The position numbers and the translations under genes are program-made. The notes beneath the pieces are model-generated. The model did not search any database. It had not been told where the DNA came from and saw only the letters and a list, made by a program, of their open reading frames with translations. Source: JBGPIT01 sp041485125 (lineage in GTDB: Bacteria; Desulfobacterota; Binatia; UTPRO1). From it: 5,134 bases of DNA. Below are positions 1-5,134 of this stretch, piece by piece. Every line of letters starts with the position of its first letter. Positions within the stretch are counted from its first letter, which is position 1. The DNA is taken from NCBI GenBank assembly GCA_041485125.1, contig JBGPIT010000376.1, positions 1 through 5,134 on the forward strand. The letters are read 5' to 3'.

Positions 1-624
1 GTCGTGACGCTGCGCCGTCTCGTCGCGGAAGCGGAATGGGCGCTGGCGCAGCGGAATGGTCGCCGCGAATGTGCCACGCCGCCGGCCGGCGCATCCATCG
101 ATCCGCCGCCGCTCGACGCCGACCTCGACGAGTCGCCCGCGCGGCAAATGTGTGCGCTCGAGACGGATGCACGTCGCAGCAGCGCCGTGAGCTTCGCCGC
201 GCCGCACTCGGTAGTCTCGTTGTTCTGGACGGCGATCGGCGCCTTCACCAACGACGCGGAGCCCCGCTGGGTGGGGTTGGCGAGGTTGCTGACGCACGTC
301 CGGCTGGAATGGGAGCGTTCGCCGCGCCATCGCGACCCGATCTTCGCGCGCGAGCACTGGCGGTGCGCTGTTCCGGGTTGCAGCATGCGGCGCAACCTCA
401 ACGATCATCACATCCGTTTCCGCTCACGCGCGGGCAACAACGACCTCACGAACCGGGTCGCGATCTGCGCCGCGCACCACCTCCACGGCATCCACCGGGG
501 CCTCATTCGTGCGACGGGCACGGCACCCGACGCGATCCTGTGGGAGCTCGGTGTCGGGCGCGACGGCACGGCGCTGCTGCGGCTCCTCGGCGATCGATAT
601 CTCGACGATGCCGACGCGGCATGA
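1..624 (+). CDS. HNH endonuclease domain protein, 5'-truncated by the window
   Basis: The frame is open from the first base, and a GTG at position 4 is available. The left end reads like the middle of a protein (LRRLVAEAEWAL), so the real start is probably outside the window. Numbering from that GTG gives 206 residues. The C-terminal half is an HNH nuclease fold: C121 and C126, then DHH at 134-136, N150, C155, HH at 158-159 and H164. This is the Cys-bracketed zinc form of HNH, with the metal and catalytic histidines and the central Asn all present. It would cut DNA with a divalent metal, but its target is unknown. Long HNH proteins with this tail, often with a DUF222-like N-terminus, are common as scattered multi-copy genes in high-GC bacteria, and the N-terminal part cannot be checked here. 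Nothing next to it marks it as part of a restriction or homing system. The domain call is firm and the function is open. Confidence 0.85.
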   Translation, partial: VVTLRRLVAEAEWALAQRNGRRECATPPAGASIDPPPLDADLDESPARQMCALETDARRSSAVSFAAPHSVVSLFWTAIGAFTNDAEPRWVGLARLLTHVRLEWERSPRHRDPIFAREHWRCAVPGCSMRRNLNDHHIRFRSRAGNNDLTNRVAICAAHHLHGIHRGLIRATGTAPDAILWELGVGRDGTALLRLLGDRYLDDADAA

Positions 625-720
625 CCCGGTCACTGCGCAGAACGCGGTGTCCCGCGCGGCGCCGACGTGCAGGACGCCGCACCGGACATGCCGGCGCGAT
701 CGCGCTATCGTCACCGTCGC

Positions 721-1947
721 GTGAGCGCCGCAACCGACCCCCGTGATCGACTCCTCCTCTACGCGACCGCCTTCTTGCGCGCGATCGCGACCGGGCTCGT
801 CGGCGTCCTGATCGGTCTCTACCTCGCCAAGCTCGAGCTCGACGCGGCGCGGATCGGCTTCGTCGTCACGGCCGGCCTCGCCGGCGCCGCGACGGCGACG
901 CTCGTCGCGACCTTCGCCGCCGATCGCCTCGGCCGCCGGCGTTTCCTGCTCGCGATCGCGGCGCTCATGGTCGGGGGCGGCGCCGCGGTGGTGTTCGCCT
1001 CGAGCTTCGGCGTCATCCTCGCCGCCGCGTTCCTCGGCATGGTGAACGGCATGGGACGCGATCGCGGCGCGGCAGTCGTGATCGAGCAGGCGATCTTGCC
1101 GGCGACGGTCCCCGCCGCGGGCCGTACCCGCGCGTTCGCCTGGTACAACATCCTGCAAGACACCGGGCACGCGCTCGGCGGCCTCGCCGCCGCGCTACCC
1201 GCGCTCTGGCGCAGCGAGCTCGGCGAGGTCACGGCGCTGCGTGCCGCGCTCGGACTCTACGTCGCGCTCTTGCTCGTCACCGCCGTGCTCTACCTGCGGC
1301 TCTCGCCGGTCGTCGAGGCGCCGCGCCGCGAGGAGCGCGTCCGGCTCTCCCCCGAGAGCCGCCGCATCCTCTGGCGCCTGTCGTCGCTTTTCGCCCTCGA
1401 TAGCCTCGCCGGTGGCTTCCTCACCACCGCGCTGCTCTCCTTCTTCTTCTACGAGCGCTTCGGCGTCGACGCCGGCACGATCGGCCCGCTCTTCTTCGCG
1501 GCGCGCGTCGCGAACGCGGCCTCACACGTCGGCGCGGCGTGGCTCGCGGCGCGGATCGGCCTCGTCAACACGATGGTCTTCACGCACGTACCGTCGAGCC
1601 TGCTCCTGATGACGGTGCCGTTCGCACCGACGTTCCCGATCGCCGCGGTGCTCTTCATCTTGCGCGAAGGCTTGGTCGAAATGGACGTGCCGACACGCCA
1701 ATCGTACGTGATGGCGGTCGTCCGTCCGGAGGAGCGCACCGTCGCGTCGGGCGTGACCAGTCTGGTGCGTCTCGCCGGTTGGGCGATCGCGCCGTCGTTC
1801 GCCGGGCTCTTCATGCAAGGCGTCTCGCTGGCGACGCCGCTCCTGATCGGGGCGGTGATGAAGATCGCGTACGACGTCTTGCTGTACCGCGCGTTCCGCC
1901 GCACGCGCGCACCCGAAGAGACGCCGGCCGTACCGTCAGTCGGCTGA
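721..1947 (+). CDS. MFS transporter, 12 transmembrane segments
   Basis: The protein is about 408 residues, the usual size for a major facilitator superfamily permease of the inner membrane. Hydrophobic segments follow each other through the whole length. The loop after the second one carries DRLGRRRF, the basic motif A typical of MFS proteins. A charged cytoplasmic linker (PRREERVRLSPESRR) separates the two six-helix halves, and the second half ends in a basic tail (RAFRRTR). Segments such as DVPTRQSYVMAVVRPEERT and WYNILQDTGHALGG resemble the DHA1-like drug or metabolite efflux branch, but no substrate can be read from the sequence. I chose GTG 721 because it gives a short N-terminus before helix 1. 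GTG 667 and ATG 688 are in frame and would add an Arg-rich leader (RSRYRHRR) that is unusual for this family. None of the three has a clear Shine-Dalgarno sequence. The gene follows the HNH gene by about 96 bp and its 3' end overlaps the convergent transposase-like gene. Confidence 0.87.
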   Translation: MSAATDPRDRLLLYATAFLRAIATGLVGVLIGLYLAKLELDAARIGFVVTAGLAGAATATLVATFAADRLGRRRFLLAIAALMVGGGAAVVFASSFGVILAAAFLGMVNGMGRDRGAAVVIEQAILPATVPAAGRTRAFAWYNILQDTGHALGGLAAALPALWRSELGEVTALRAALGLYVALLLVTAVLYLRLSPVVEAPRREERVRLSPESRRILWRLSSLFALDSLAGGFLTTALLSFFFYERFGVDAGTIGPLFFAARVANAASHVGAAWLAARIGLVNTMVFTHVPSSLLLMTVPFAPTFPIAAVLFILREGLVEMDVPTRQSYVMAVVRPEERTVASGVTSLVRLAGWAIAPSFAGLFMQGVSLATPLLIGAVMKIAYDVLLYRAFRRTRAPEETPAVPSVG

Positions 1948-2796
1948 GGGCTTGCCCGCGCGCTCGGCGGCGGAGGGACCGGCCTGGGTCGCGGTGCCGT
2001 CCGTCGACACCGCCTCGTCGGCGACGACGCGGCTCGACCAGTACGCGTTCCAGCGTCCCACCGCCTTGAGATGTCGCAGGCGCGCCACCGCGGAGGCGCC
2101 GCCACCGCGACGAAAGCGGCCCGCCGGGACGAGCAGCGCGAGCTCCGCCGCCGTCATCTGCGAAGCCACGGGGATGCCGGCGGCGGGCACGATTGCCGTG
2201 CTGCCGCCGGCCGCACCCGGTGCCTCGTCGAGCAGCGAGCGCGCGCCGGCGGACTGCGCCGACGCCGCCGCGAGCCTCGCCGCCTCGACGCCGAGCGCGG
2301 CGGCGATGCGCGGGCTCTCCGCCTTCAACACGCGCTCGATTTGGCGCCCGCTCATCGCGGTCCCGCCGACGTGGCGCAACACCTCGGCCGCACGCTCGAA
2401 CGAGAGCTCGGCGGCGAGATAGAGCGCCTGCTCGCACACCGAGCGACTGTAGACGCCGTAGCGCTCGTGAGCGATCCAGTCGTCGAGCGGCTGGCGGATG
2501 GCGCGACAGCTCATGCAGGCATAGCGGGCTCGTCGCACCGGCAGCGCGCCGAAGAGCGTGATCAGGCGACGCAACGTGCGGCCGCGGCTCCGCATCTTCC
2601 CGCCGCAGCGCGCGCACGGGGCGAGCGTCGCGACCACTCGCTCCTCGACGCGTCCGAGCGCGACGGCGAGCGCGCGGCCGAGCGCGCGGCGCGACTCCCG
2701 TCGTAGGTCACGCTCGAGCTCCGACAGGCGGGCGGTGGCCGGATCGAAACTGAGCGTGAAGCTGACGTCGATGGAAATCGGGGGCGACGCTGACAC
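1936..2796 (-). CDS. ISKra4-like transposase-derived protein lacking the DDE core
   Basis: The 286-residue product starts at GTG 2796, preceded by GAAAGG with a 6-nt spacer. Residues 61-64 (CARC) and 94-97 (CMSC) form a likely zinc ribbon around RRLITLFGALPVRRARYAC, which matches the layout of the N-terminal domain of ISKra4-type transposases. Residues 115-170 look like the helical DNA-binding part that follows (FERAAEVLRHVGGTAMSG, then RQIERVLKAE). The next 50 residues are Ala-rich linker. Residues 226-253 (R-F-R-R-G-G-G-A-x-A-V-A-R-L-R-x-L-K-A-V-G-R-W-N-A-Y-W) resemble the extreme C-terminus of the same transposases. A full ISKra4 transposase is considerably longer, with an acidic catalytic domain between these two parts, and no room exists for one here. 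The frame is uninterrupted. It could be an internal-deletion relic, or a retained DNA-binding protein acting as regulator or transposition inhibitor. Family assignment is from memory of motifs. It overlaps the MFS gene tail by 12 bp. Confidence 0.75.
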   Translation of the reverse strand: MSASPPISIDVSFTLSFDPATARLSELERDLRRESRRALGRALAVALGRVEERVVATLAPCARCGGKMRSRGRTLRRLITLFGALPVRRARYACMSCRAIRQPLDDWIAHERYGVYSRSVCEQALYLAAELSFERAAEVLRHVGGTAMSGRQIERVLKAESPRIAAALGVEAARLAAASAQSAGARSLLDEAPGAAGGSTAIVPAAGIPVASQMTAAELALLVPAGRFRRGGGASAVARLRHLKAVGRWNAYWSSRVVADEAVSTDGTATQAGPSAAERAGKPSAD

Positions 2797-2854
2797 CGGA
2801 AGCCTTTCGCACCGACCCGCGGGCGCGTGGAATCGATCTGCGGGACAGTGGGTC

Positions 2855-2883
2855 GTGTATCAGCTGCGTAACGCGAGCGTCAA
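2855..2883 (-). promoter_or_regulatory. candidate promoter for the transposase-like gene
   Basis: Read on the minus strand, TTGACG (complement of 2878-2883) is followed after 17 nt by ATACAC (2855-2860), or after 16 nt by GATACA. The -35 matches the sigma-70 consensus in five of six positions and the -10 is weak. A run of five A residues lies just upstream (2885-2889), as in an UP element. The transcript would start near 2848 and carry a leader of about 50 nt before GTG 2796. It lies in one of the few AT-richer stretches of the window. Confidence 0.4.
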
Positions 2884-2889
2884 CTTTTT

Positions 2890-2933
2890 CCGATCTCCGC
2901 GATATGCAAAGTCGATAGCAAATGCGAGATCGG
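2890..2933. repeat. 8-bp inverted repeat upstream of the candidate promoter
   Basis: CCGATCTC at 2890-2897 is matched exactly by GAGATCGG at 2926-2933, with 28 bases between the arms. Allowing a one-base bulge the pairing extends by two or three more bases. The centre-to-centre distance of 36 bp suits a protein pair bound to DNA better than an RNA hairpin. On the minus strand it lies directly upstream of the candidate -35 of the transposase-like gene. Confidence 0.45.
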
Positions 2934-2958
2934 ATAGTCGATCACGATCGCAACATGC
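2900..2958. repeat. iterated CGAT-GCAA motifs
   Basis: CGATATGCAAA (2900-2910) recurs as CGATAGCAAA (2913-2922), differing by one missing T, and more loosely as CGATCGCAA (2945-2953). A second alignment shows AGTCGAT at 2910-2916 and 2936-2942, each followed by a GCAA-ATGC or GCAACATGC word, the second with a short insertion. These look like two or three degenerate copies of one site, for example operator sites or an IS-end remnant. Copy number is low, so chance is not excluded. Confidence 0.35.
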
Positions 2959-3021
2959 AGCAGCCACAGCGTCCGCTACCGCGACCATCATGTTTCACGC
3001 GCGGGCGGCGCCGCGCCCCGG

Positions 3022-3585
3022 CTACGACGCGGGCGCGCCGCCGAAGCTGCGGGCGAAGAGGTCTTGGATGGCACGCCGGCCGTTCTCTTGGACGAAGCGC
3101 GTGCCGGTGCCGCCGAAGCGCGGATGACCGATGACCGGCGCCGGCGTCGCGTCCCACGCCTCACCCGTCCAACGGAACCAGCCCTCGCGCTCCTGATCGA
3201 AGACGAAGAGCGGCTTGTTGCAGAGCTTCGCGAACTCCGCACCCCAGCCGGTGCCGCCCTTGACGGTATCGTCGGGGAGGATCTTGCCGACGACGTAGAT
3301 CTCCTGGGCGTTGTTCACCTGGTGCCAGATGCACTGCAGCACCTTCTTGAACATCGCCGTATCGGGATAGCGGCGGTGCATGAGCTTGCCGACGTAGGCG
3401 AGGCTGACGTCGCCGTGCTCGAGCTCGGCGTGGGTGAGCACGCGCATGCCGCGCGTCCGCGCGTCCTTGTGGCCCTCGAAGGTGAAGTTCACCTCGTCGA
3501 TGCCGTAGCGCTCGGCGGTCGCGCCGAACTCCGCCTCGGCGCCGCTCGCCGCGCCACTGAATAGGATGCAGTCCTCGCGATTCAT
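3022..3585 (-). CDS. putative SLOG/LOG-like Rossmann-fold protein
   Basis: The gene encodes 187 residues from ATG 3585, with GGAGG 7 nt upstream, which fixes the start even though the frame stays open further. Near the N-terminus a strand leads into a small-residue loop (CILFSGAASGAE, 6-17), as in SLOG/YspA/DprA-type nucleotide-binding proteins. Residues 96-117 give a second strand and K-GG-T-G-W-G-A-E (109-117), which aligns with the PGGxGTxxE signature of LOG lysine decarboxylase-like proteins with Pro and Thr replaced. A third loop reads FGGTGTR (157-163). The segment VFDQEREGWFRW (128-139) looks conserved but I cannot name it. No signal peptide or membrane segment is seen, so it is probably cytosolic. 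SLOG proteins bind or process nucleotide-type ligands, but the phosphoribohydrolase activity of true LOG enzymes should not be assumed. It is divergent from the Cys-rich gene and has no effector domain or partner gene beside it. Confidence 0.72.
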   Translation of the reverse strand: MNREDCILFSGAASGAEAEFGATAERYGIDEVNFTFEGHKDARTRGMRVLTHAELEHGDVSLAYVGKLMHRRYPDTAMFKKVLQCIWHQVNNAQEIYVVGKILPDDTVKGGTGWGAEFAKLCNKPLFVFDQEREGWFRWTGEAWDATPAPVIGHPRFGGTGTRFVQENGRRAIQDLFARSFGGAPAS

Positions 3586-3593
3586 GCCCGTTC

Positions 3594-3600
3594 CTCCGTC
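3594..3600 (-). promoter_or_regulatory. ribosome binding site of the SLOG-like gene
   Basis: On the minus strand the bases just before ATG 3585 read GACGGAGGAACGGGC. The GGAGG core, with a 7-nt spacer, is one of the best Shine-Dalgarno matches in the window. It decides between this start and the much longer open frame that continues upstream across the Cys-rich gene. Confidence 0.7.
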
Positions 3601-3630
3601 GCTGCGTTTCTTCCCGATGAGCCCGTGCGC

Positions 3631-3648
3631 GTCAACCTCGCGGTTGAC
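3631..3648. promoter_or_regulatory. perfect inverted repeat in a divergent promoter region
   Basis: GTCAACC (3631-3637) and GGTTGAC (3642-3648) are exact inverted copies separated by TCGC. The site lies between the divergent SLOG-like and Cys-rich genes. Each arm carries a -35-like core: TTGACA at 3644-3649 on the plus strand and TTGACG (complement of 3630-3635) on the minus strand. Downstream at 17 nt the minus strand offers a weak AAGAAA at 3607-3612. The plus strand has no recognisable -10. It may be an operator controlling both genes or a pair of back-to-back promoters. Confidence 0.5.
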
Positions 3649-3690
3649 AAGCGGCGCCGGTTTCCGCCACCACGGACGGACCCTGCGCTC

Positions 3691-3696
3691 GAGGAG
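3691..3696 (+). promoter_or_regulatory. ribosome binding site of the Cys-rich secreted protein
   Basis: GAGGAG lies 6 nt before ATG 3703. It supports this start, which is followed directly by a textbook signal peptide, over an earlier in-frame GTG at 3625. Confidence 0.75.
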
Positions 3697-3702
3697 ATCA
3701 CC

Positions 3703-4556
3703 ATGAACCGTCGCCGCTCCGCCGCTCTCGCCCTCGCCACCGCCGTTCTGCTCGCCGCCGTCCCCGCGCTCGCAGAGCGCGAGGTGCTCTCGAAGACGGA
3801 AGCCAAGTGCCAGCAGGCCGCCGCGAAAGAGGTCGGCAAGATCCTCGTGAAGCGCACCGGCTGCGTCTTGAAGTGCGACAAGAAGACGCCGCAGGCCGCG
3901 GAGTGCCGCGGCCCTACGGCGGCAAGACCCTCGCGTGTGTACAAAAGGTCGACGACAAAGTGCAGGCAACGCTCGGCGCCAAGTGCGTCAGCGACGGCAC
4001 CGCCGACGACTCCTGTCCGGAATGCTATGAGAACGCGCTCGGCTCGTGCACCGACGCGATCGCCAGCGCCGGCCTCCTCGATCTAGGCATCGATCAGTTG
4101 GTCGACGAGATCTTCTGCGACGACAGCGGCAGCGGTGACCAGCTGTCGAAGGTCGAGTCGAAGTGCCGCCAAACGCTGGCCGCAGCGCTCGCGAAGATGG
4201 CCGCCACCGCGGACGGTTGCTACGCGAAGTGCGTCAAGCGCGAGGCGAAAGGCAAGACCGACGGCAGCTGCGATCCGGTCGCCGACGACACCAAGACCGC
4301 GGCCTGCCTGACCAAGGCGCACGACAAGGCCGTGACCGCGATCGACAAGAAGTGCAGCGACCGGCCGGACTGCATGTCCAATCCGGCATTCTTCGTCGCC
4401 GCCACGACGGGAGCCATCAACGAGACGGCGACCATCCTCGCGGTCTGCCCGGTCTGCGGCGACAGCATCAAGGAAGCGGGCGAGGACTGCGATCCGCCCG
4501 GCGCCACCTCGTGCCCGGCGGCGGCGACCTGCACGGCGCAGTGTACGTGCCCCTGA
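3703..4556 (+). CDS. secreted Cys-rich protein with duplicated module, frameshifted
   Basis: ATG 3703 begins a Sec signal peptide: MNRRR, a hydrophobic Ala/Leu core, and AVPALA as cleavage site after residue 24. The mature protein would lie outside the inner membrane. The initial frame ends at 4086, but its translation turns from Cys-rich to Arg/Ser-rich near 3915, where the frame one base back carries on to 4556. Restoring one C in the CCC run at 3912-3914 gives one 284-residue protein. It contains two copies of a module with spacing CX17CX3C-X9-12-C-X10-11-C-X15-C (residues about 29-95, and nt 4143-4355). Its tail, CPVCGDSIKEAGEDCD followed by a Cys-rich end (CTAQCTCP), resembles the Cys-rich repeats (DUF4215-like) of secreted myxobacterial-type proteins. 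Even Cys spacing suggests disulfides. The function is unknown. If the shift is real, the product from 3703 is a 127-residue truncated protein. A GTG at 3960 could start the second half but with a poor ribosome site. Confidence 0.75.
3784..3986 (+). repeat. Cys module copy 1 (protein-level repeat)
   Basis: The encoded stretch begins VLSKTEAKC and ends LGAKC. Cysteines fall at residues 36, 54, 58, 68, 79 and 95 of the frame-restored protein, with gaps of 17, 3, 9, 10 and 15 residues. The frameshift lies inside this copy, and the last two cysteines only appear after the frame is restored. Confidence 0.65.
3912..3914 (+). other. frameshift site (one base missing in a C run)
   Basis: Up to here the first frame is coherent (ending E-C-R-G-P), and from TAC at 3915 the frame starting one base earlier is coherent (Y-G-G-K-T-L-A-C). 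One missing C in the CCC run explains the switch. No canonical X-XXY-YYZ slippery heptamer is present. A homopolymer deletion, real or from sequencing/assembly, is the simplest reading. Confidence 0.75.
4143..4355 (+). repeat. Cys module copy 2 (protein-level repeat)
   Basis: The encoded stretch begins LSKVESKC and ends AIDKKC. Cysteine gaps are 17, 3, 12, 11 and 15 residues, against 17, 3, 9, 10 and 15 in copy 1. The LSK-x-E-x-KC opening is shared. This supports an old internal duplication and independently supports the frame correction in copy 1. Confidence 0.65.
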
Positions 4557-4577
4557 GGAAATGTAAGATGCCCGGCC

Positions 4578-5134
4578 ATGCTCGACGGTTTGTTTGATCC
4601 CGTCGTCGCCGGCTGGTTCGCGGAACGCTTCGGGGACCCGACCCCGCCCCAGCACGCCGGATGGCGTGAAATCGCCGCCGGCCGCGACACGCTGATCGCG
4701 GCGCCGACCGGCTCCGGGAAGACGCTTGCCGCCTTTCTCTGGGCGATCGATCGCCTGGTGCGGGTCGCGCGCACCGGCTGGCTCGAGGACCAAGCGCGCG
4801 TCCTCTACGTCTCGCCGCTGAAGGCGCTCGGCAACGACATCCGGCGGAACCTCGAGGAGCCGTTGGCGGCGATCCGCGCCCGTGCCATGCGCGACGGCCA
4901 CGCCTGTCCGGAGATCCGCGTCGCGGTGCGGAGCGGCGACACGCCGGCGAGCGAGCGCCAAGCGATGATCAAGCGGCCGCCGCACATCCTGATCACGACG
5001 CCCGAGTCGCTCTACATCCTGCTCACCGCCGAGCGCAGCCGCCGCGTGCTCTCGACCGTCGACACGGTGATCGTCGACGAGATCCACGCCGTCGCCGGCG
5101 ACAAGCGCGGCTCGCACCTGGCGCTCTCGCTCGA
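4578..5134 (+). CDS. lhr: Lhr-family ATP-dependent helicase, 3'-truncated by the window
   Basis: ATG 4578 opens a frame that runs off the right edge after 185 complete codons. It is the first possible start after an in-frame stop at 4554-4556. The N-terminal helicase motifs appear in order: TPPQ (22-25) as Q-motif region, APTGSGKT (42-49) as Walker A, SPLKALGND (79-87) as motif Ia, RSGDTP (118-123), ITTPESLYILL (139-149) as motif Ib and VDEIHA (166-171) as the DEXH Walker B, followed by GDKRGSHLALSLE. The spacing and wording are those of Lhr (long helicase related), a superfamily-2 3'-5' helicase that acts on DNA or RNA:DNA hybrids and is linked to repair. Family members usually reach roughly 900 to 1,500 residues, so most of this gene is outside. 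There is no good Shine-Dalgarno sequence directly before the start. GAGG at 4555-4558 is about 19 nt away. The Cys-rich gene ends only 21 bp upstream, so shared transcription is possible. Confidence 0.93.
   Translation, partial: MLDGLFDPVVAGWFAERFGDPTPPQHAGWREIAAGRDTLIAAPTGSGKTLAAFLWAIDRLVRVARTGWLEDQARVLYVSPLKALGNDIRRNLEEPLAAIRARAMRDGHACPEIRVAVRSGDTPASERQAMIKRPPHILITTPESLYILLTAERSRRVLSTVDTVIVDEIHAVAGDKRGSHLALSL

Larger units (their letters stand above)
2797..3021. other. 225-bp gene-free region with dyad and iterated motifs
   Basis: No convincing coding sequence lies here. Open frames across it are shadows with Arg/Ser-rich translations. Its middle (about 2855-2960) is visibly less GC-rich than the flanks and holds the candidate promoter, an 8-bp dyad and repeated short words. 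The right end (about 2999-3020) is very GC-rich and includes the palindrome GCGGCGCCGC at 3005-3014. Since it sits just after the stop of the SLOG-like gene on the minus strand it could slow transcription, but no T-tract follows, so I do not call a terminator. Confidence 0.6.

Noticed and set aside
31..59. Direct repeat GCGGAATGG (31-39 and 51-59) in the HNH gene
   Set aside because: Two 9-bp copies within coding sequence, encoding different residues. This is probably chance in a compositionally biased sequence.
424..1170. 248-codon minus-strand frame opposite the HNH and MFS genes
   Set aside because: Low-complexity charged translation, antisense to two well-supported domains.
1811..2617. 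268-codon minus-strand frame overlapping the transposase-like gene
   Set aside because: Arg/Ala-rich shadow of the real frame that carries the CARC and CMSC motifs and the ribosome site.
2999..3020. Possible terminator after the SLOG-like gene
   Set aside because: GC-rich palindrome but no T-tract on the minus strand. Such palindromes occur throughout this GC-rich window.
3905..3920. Programmed -1 ribosomal frameshift in the Cys-rich gene
   Set aside because: The direction fits, but there is no slippery heptamer and no evident downstream stem. A lost C in a C run is simpler.
3586..3969. N-terminal extension of the SLOG-like gene on the minus strand
   Set aside because: The frame is open, but the strong GGAGG before ATG 3585 and the signal-peptide gene on the other strand show that it is not coding.
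4083..5117. 344-codon open frame on the minus strand opposite the lhr and Cys-rich genes
   Set aside because: Its translation is Arg/Asp/Ala/Gly-rich without motifs, and it is antisense to a clear helicase. It is a typical high-GC shadow frame.
1..5134. CRISPR array, tRNA, rRNA or complete insertion sequence
   Set aside because: No regularly spaced repeats, no cloverleaf with conserved T-loop, no rRNA segments, and no paired terminal repeats around the transposase-like gene could be found by reading.

Overview
The window is very GC-rich, with strong G/C preference at third codon positions, and is densely coding on both strands. Nothing in it names a species. The HNH protein type, the secreted Cys-rich protein ending in a CGD..GE.CD motif, and the long Lhr-type helicase together suggest a high-GC soil or environmental bacterium of the former Deltaproteobacteria or Binatota type. 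That placement is inference from family habits.

Layout from left to right: (1) the 3' part of an HNH-endonuclease-domain gene (+) that enters from outside the window; (2) a 12-TM major facilitator superfamily transporter (+); (3) a minus-strand gene that overlaps the transporter tail by 12 bp and resembles an ISKra4-type transposase reduced to its N-terminal zinc/HTH part and its C-terminal tail, with no room for the DDE catalytic core; (4) a 225-bp gene-free, AT-richer region with a candidate promoter for that gene, a dyad and short iterated motifs; (5) a minus-strand gene for a small SLOG/LOG-like Rossmann-type protein; (6) a 117-bp divergent promoter region centred on a perfect 7-bp inverted repeat that carries a TTGAC core on each strand; (7) a plus-strand secreted Cys-rich protein built from two copies of a six-Cys module, interrupted here by a one-base frameshift; (8) the start of an Lhr-family superfamily-2 helicase gene (+) that runs off the right edge.

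No single operon or pathway links these genes. Genes 5 and 7 share a divergent control region. Genes 7 and 8 are only 21 bp apart and may be co-transcribed. I see no rRNA, tRNA, CRISPR array or complete insertion sequence. The observations most worth following are the DDE-less transposase-like protein with its structured upstream region, the duplicated Cys module with its frameshift, and the palindrome between the SLOG-like and Cys-rich genes.
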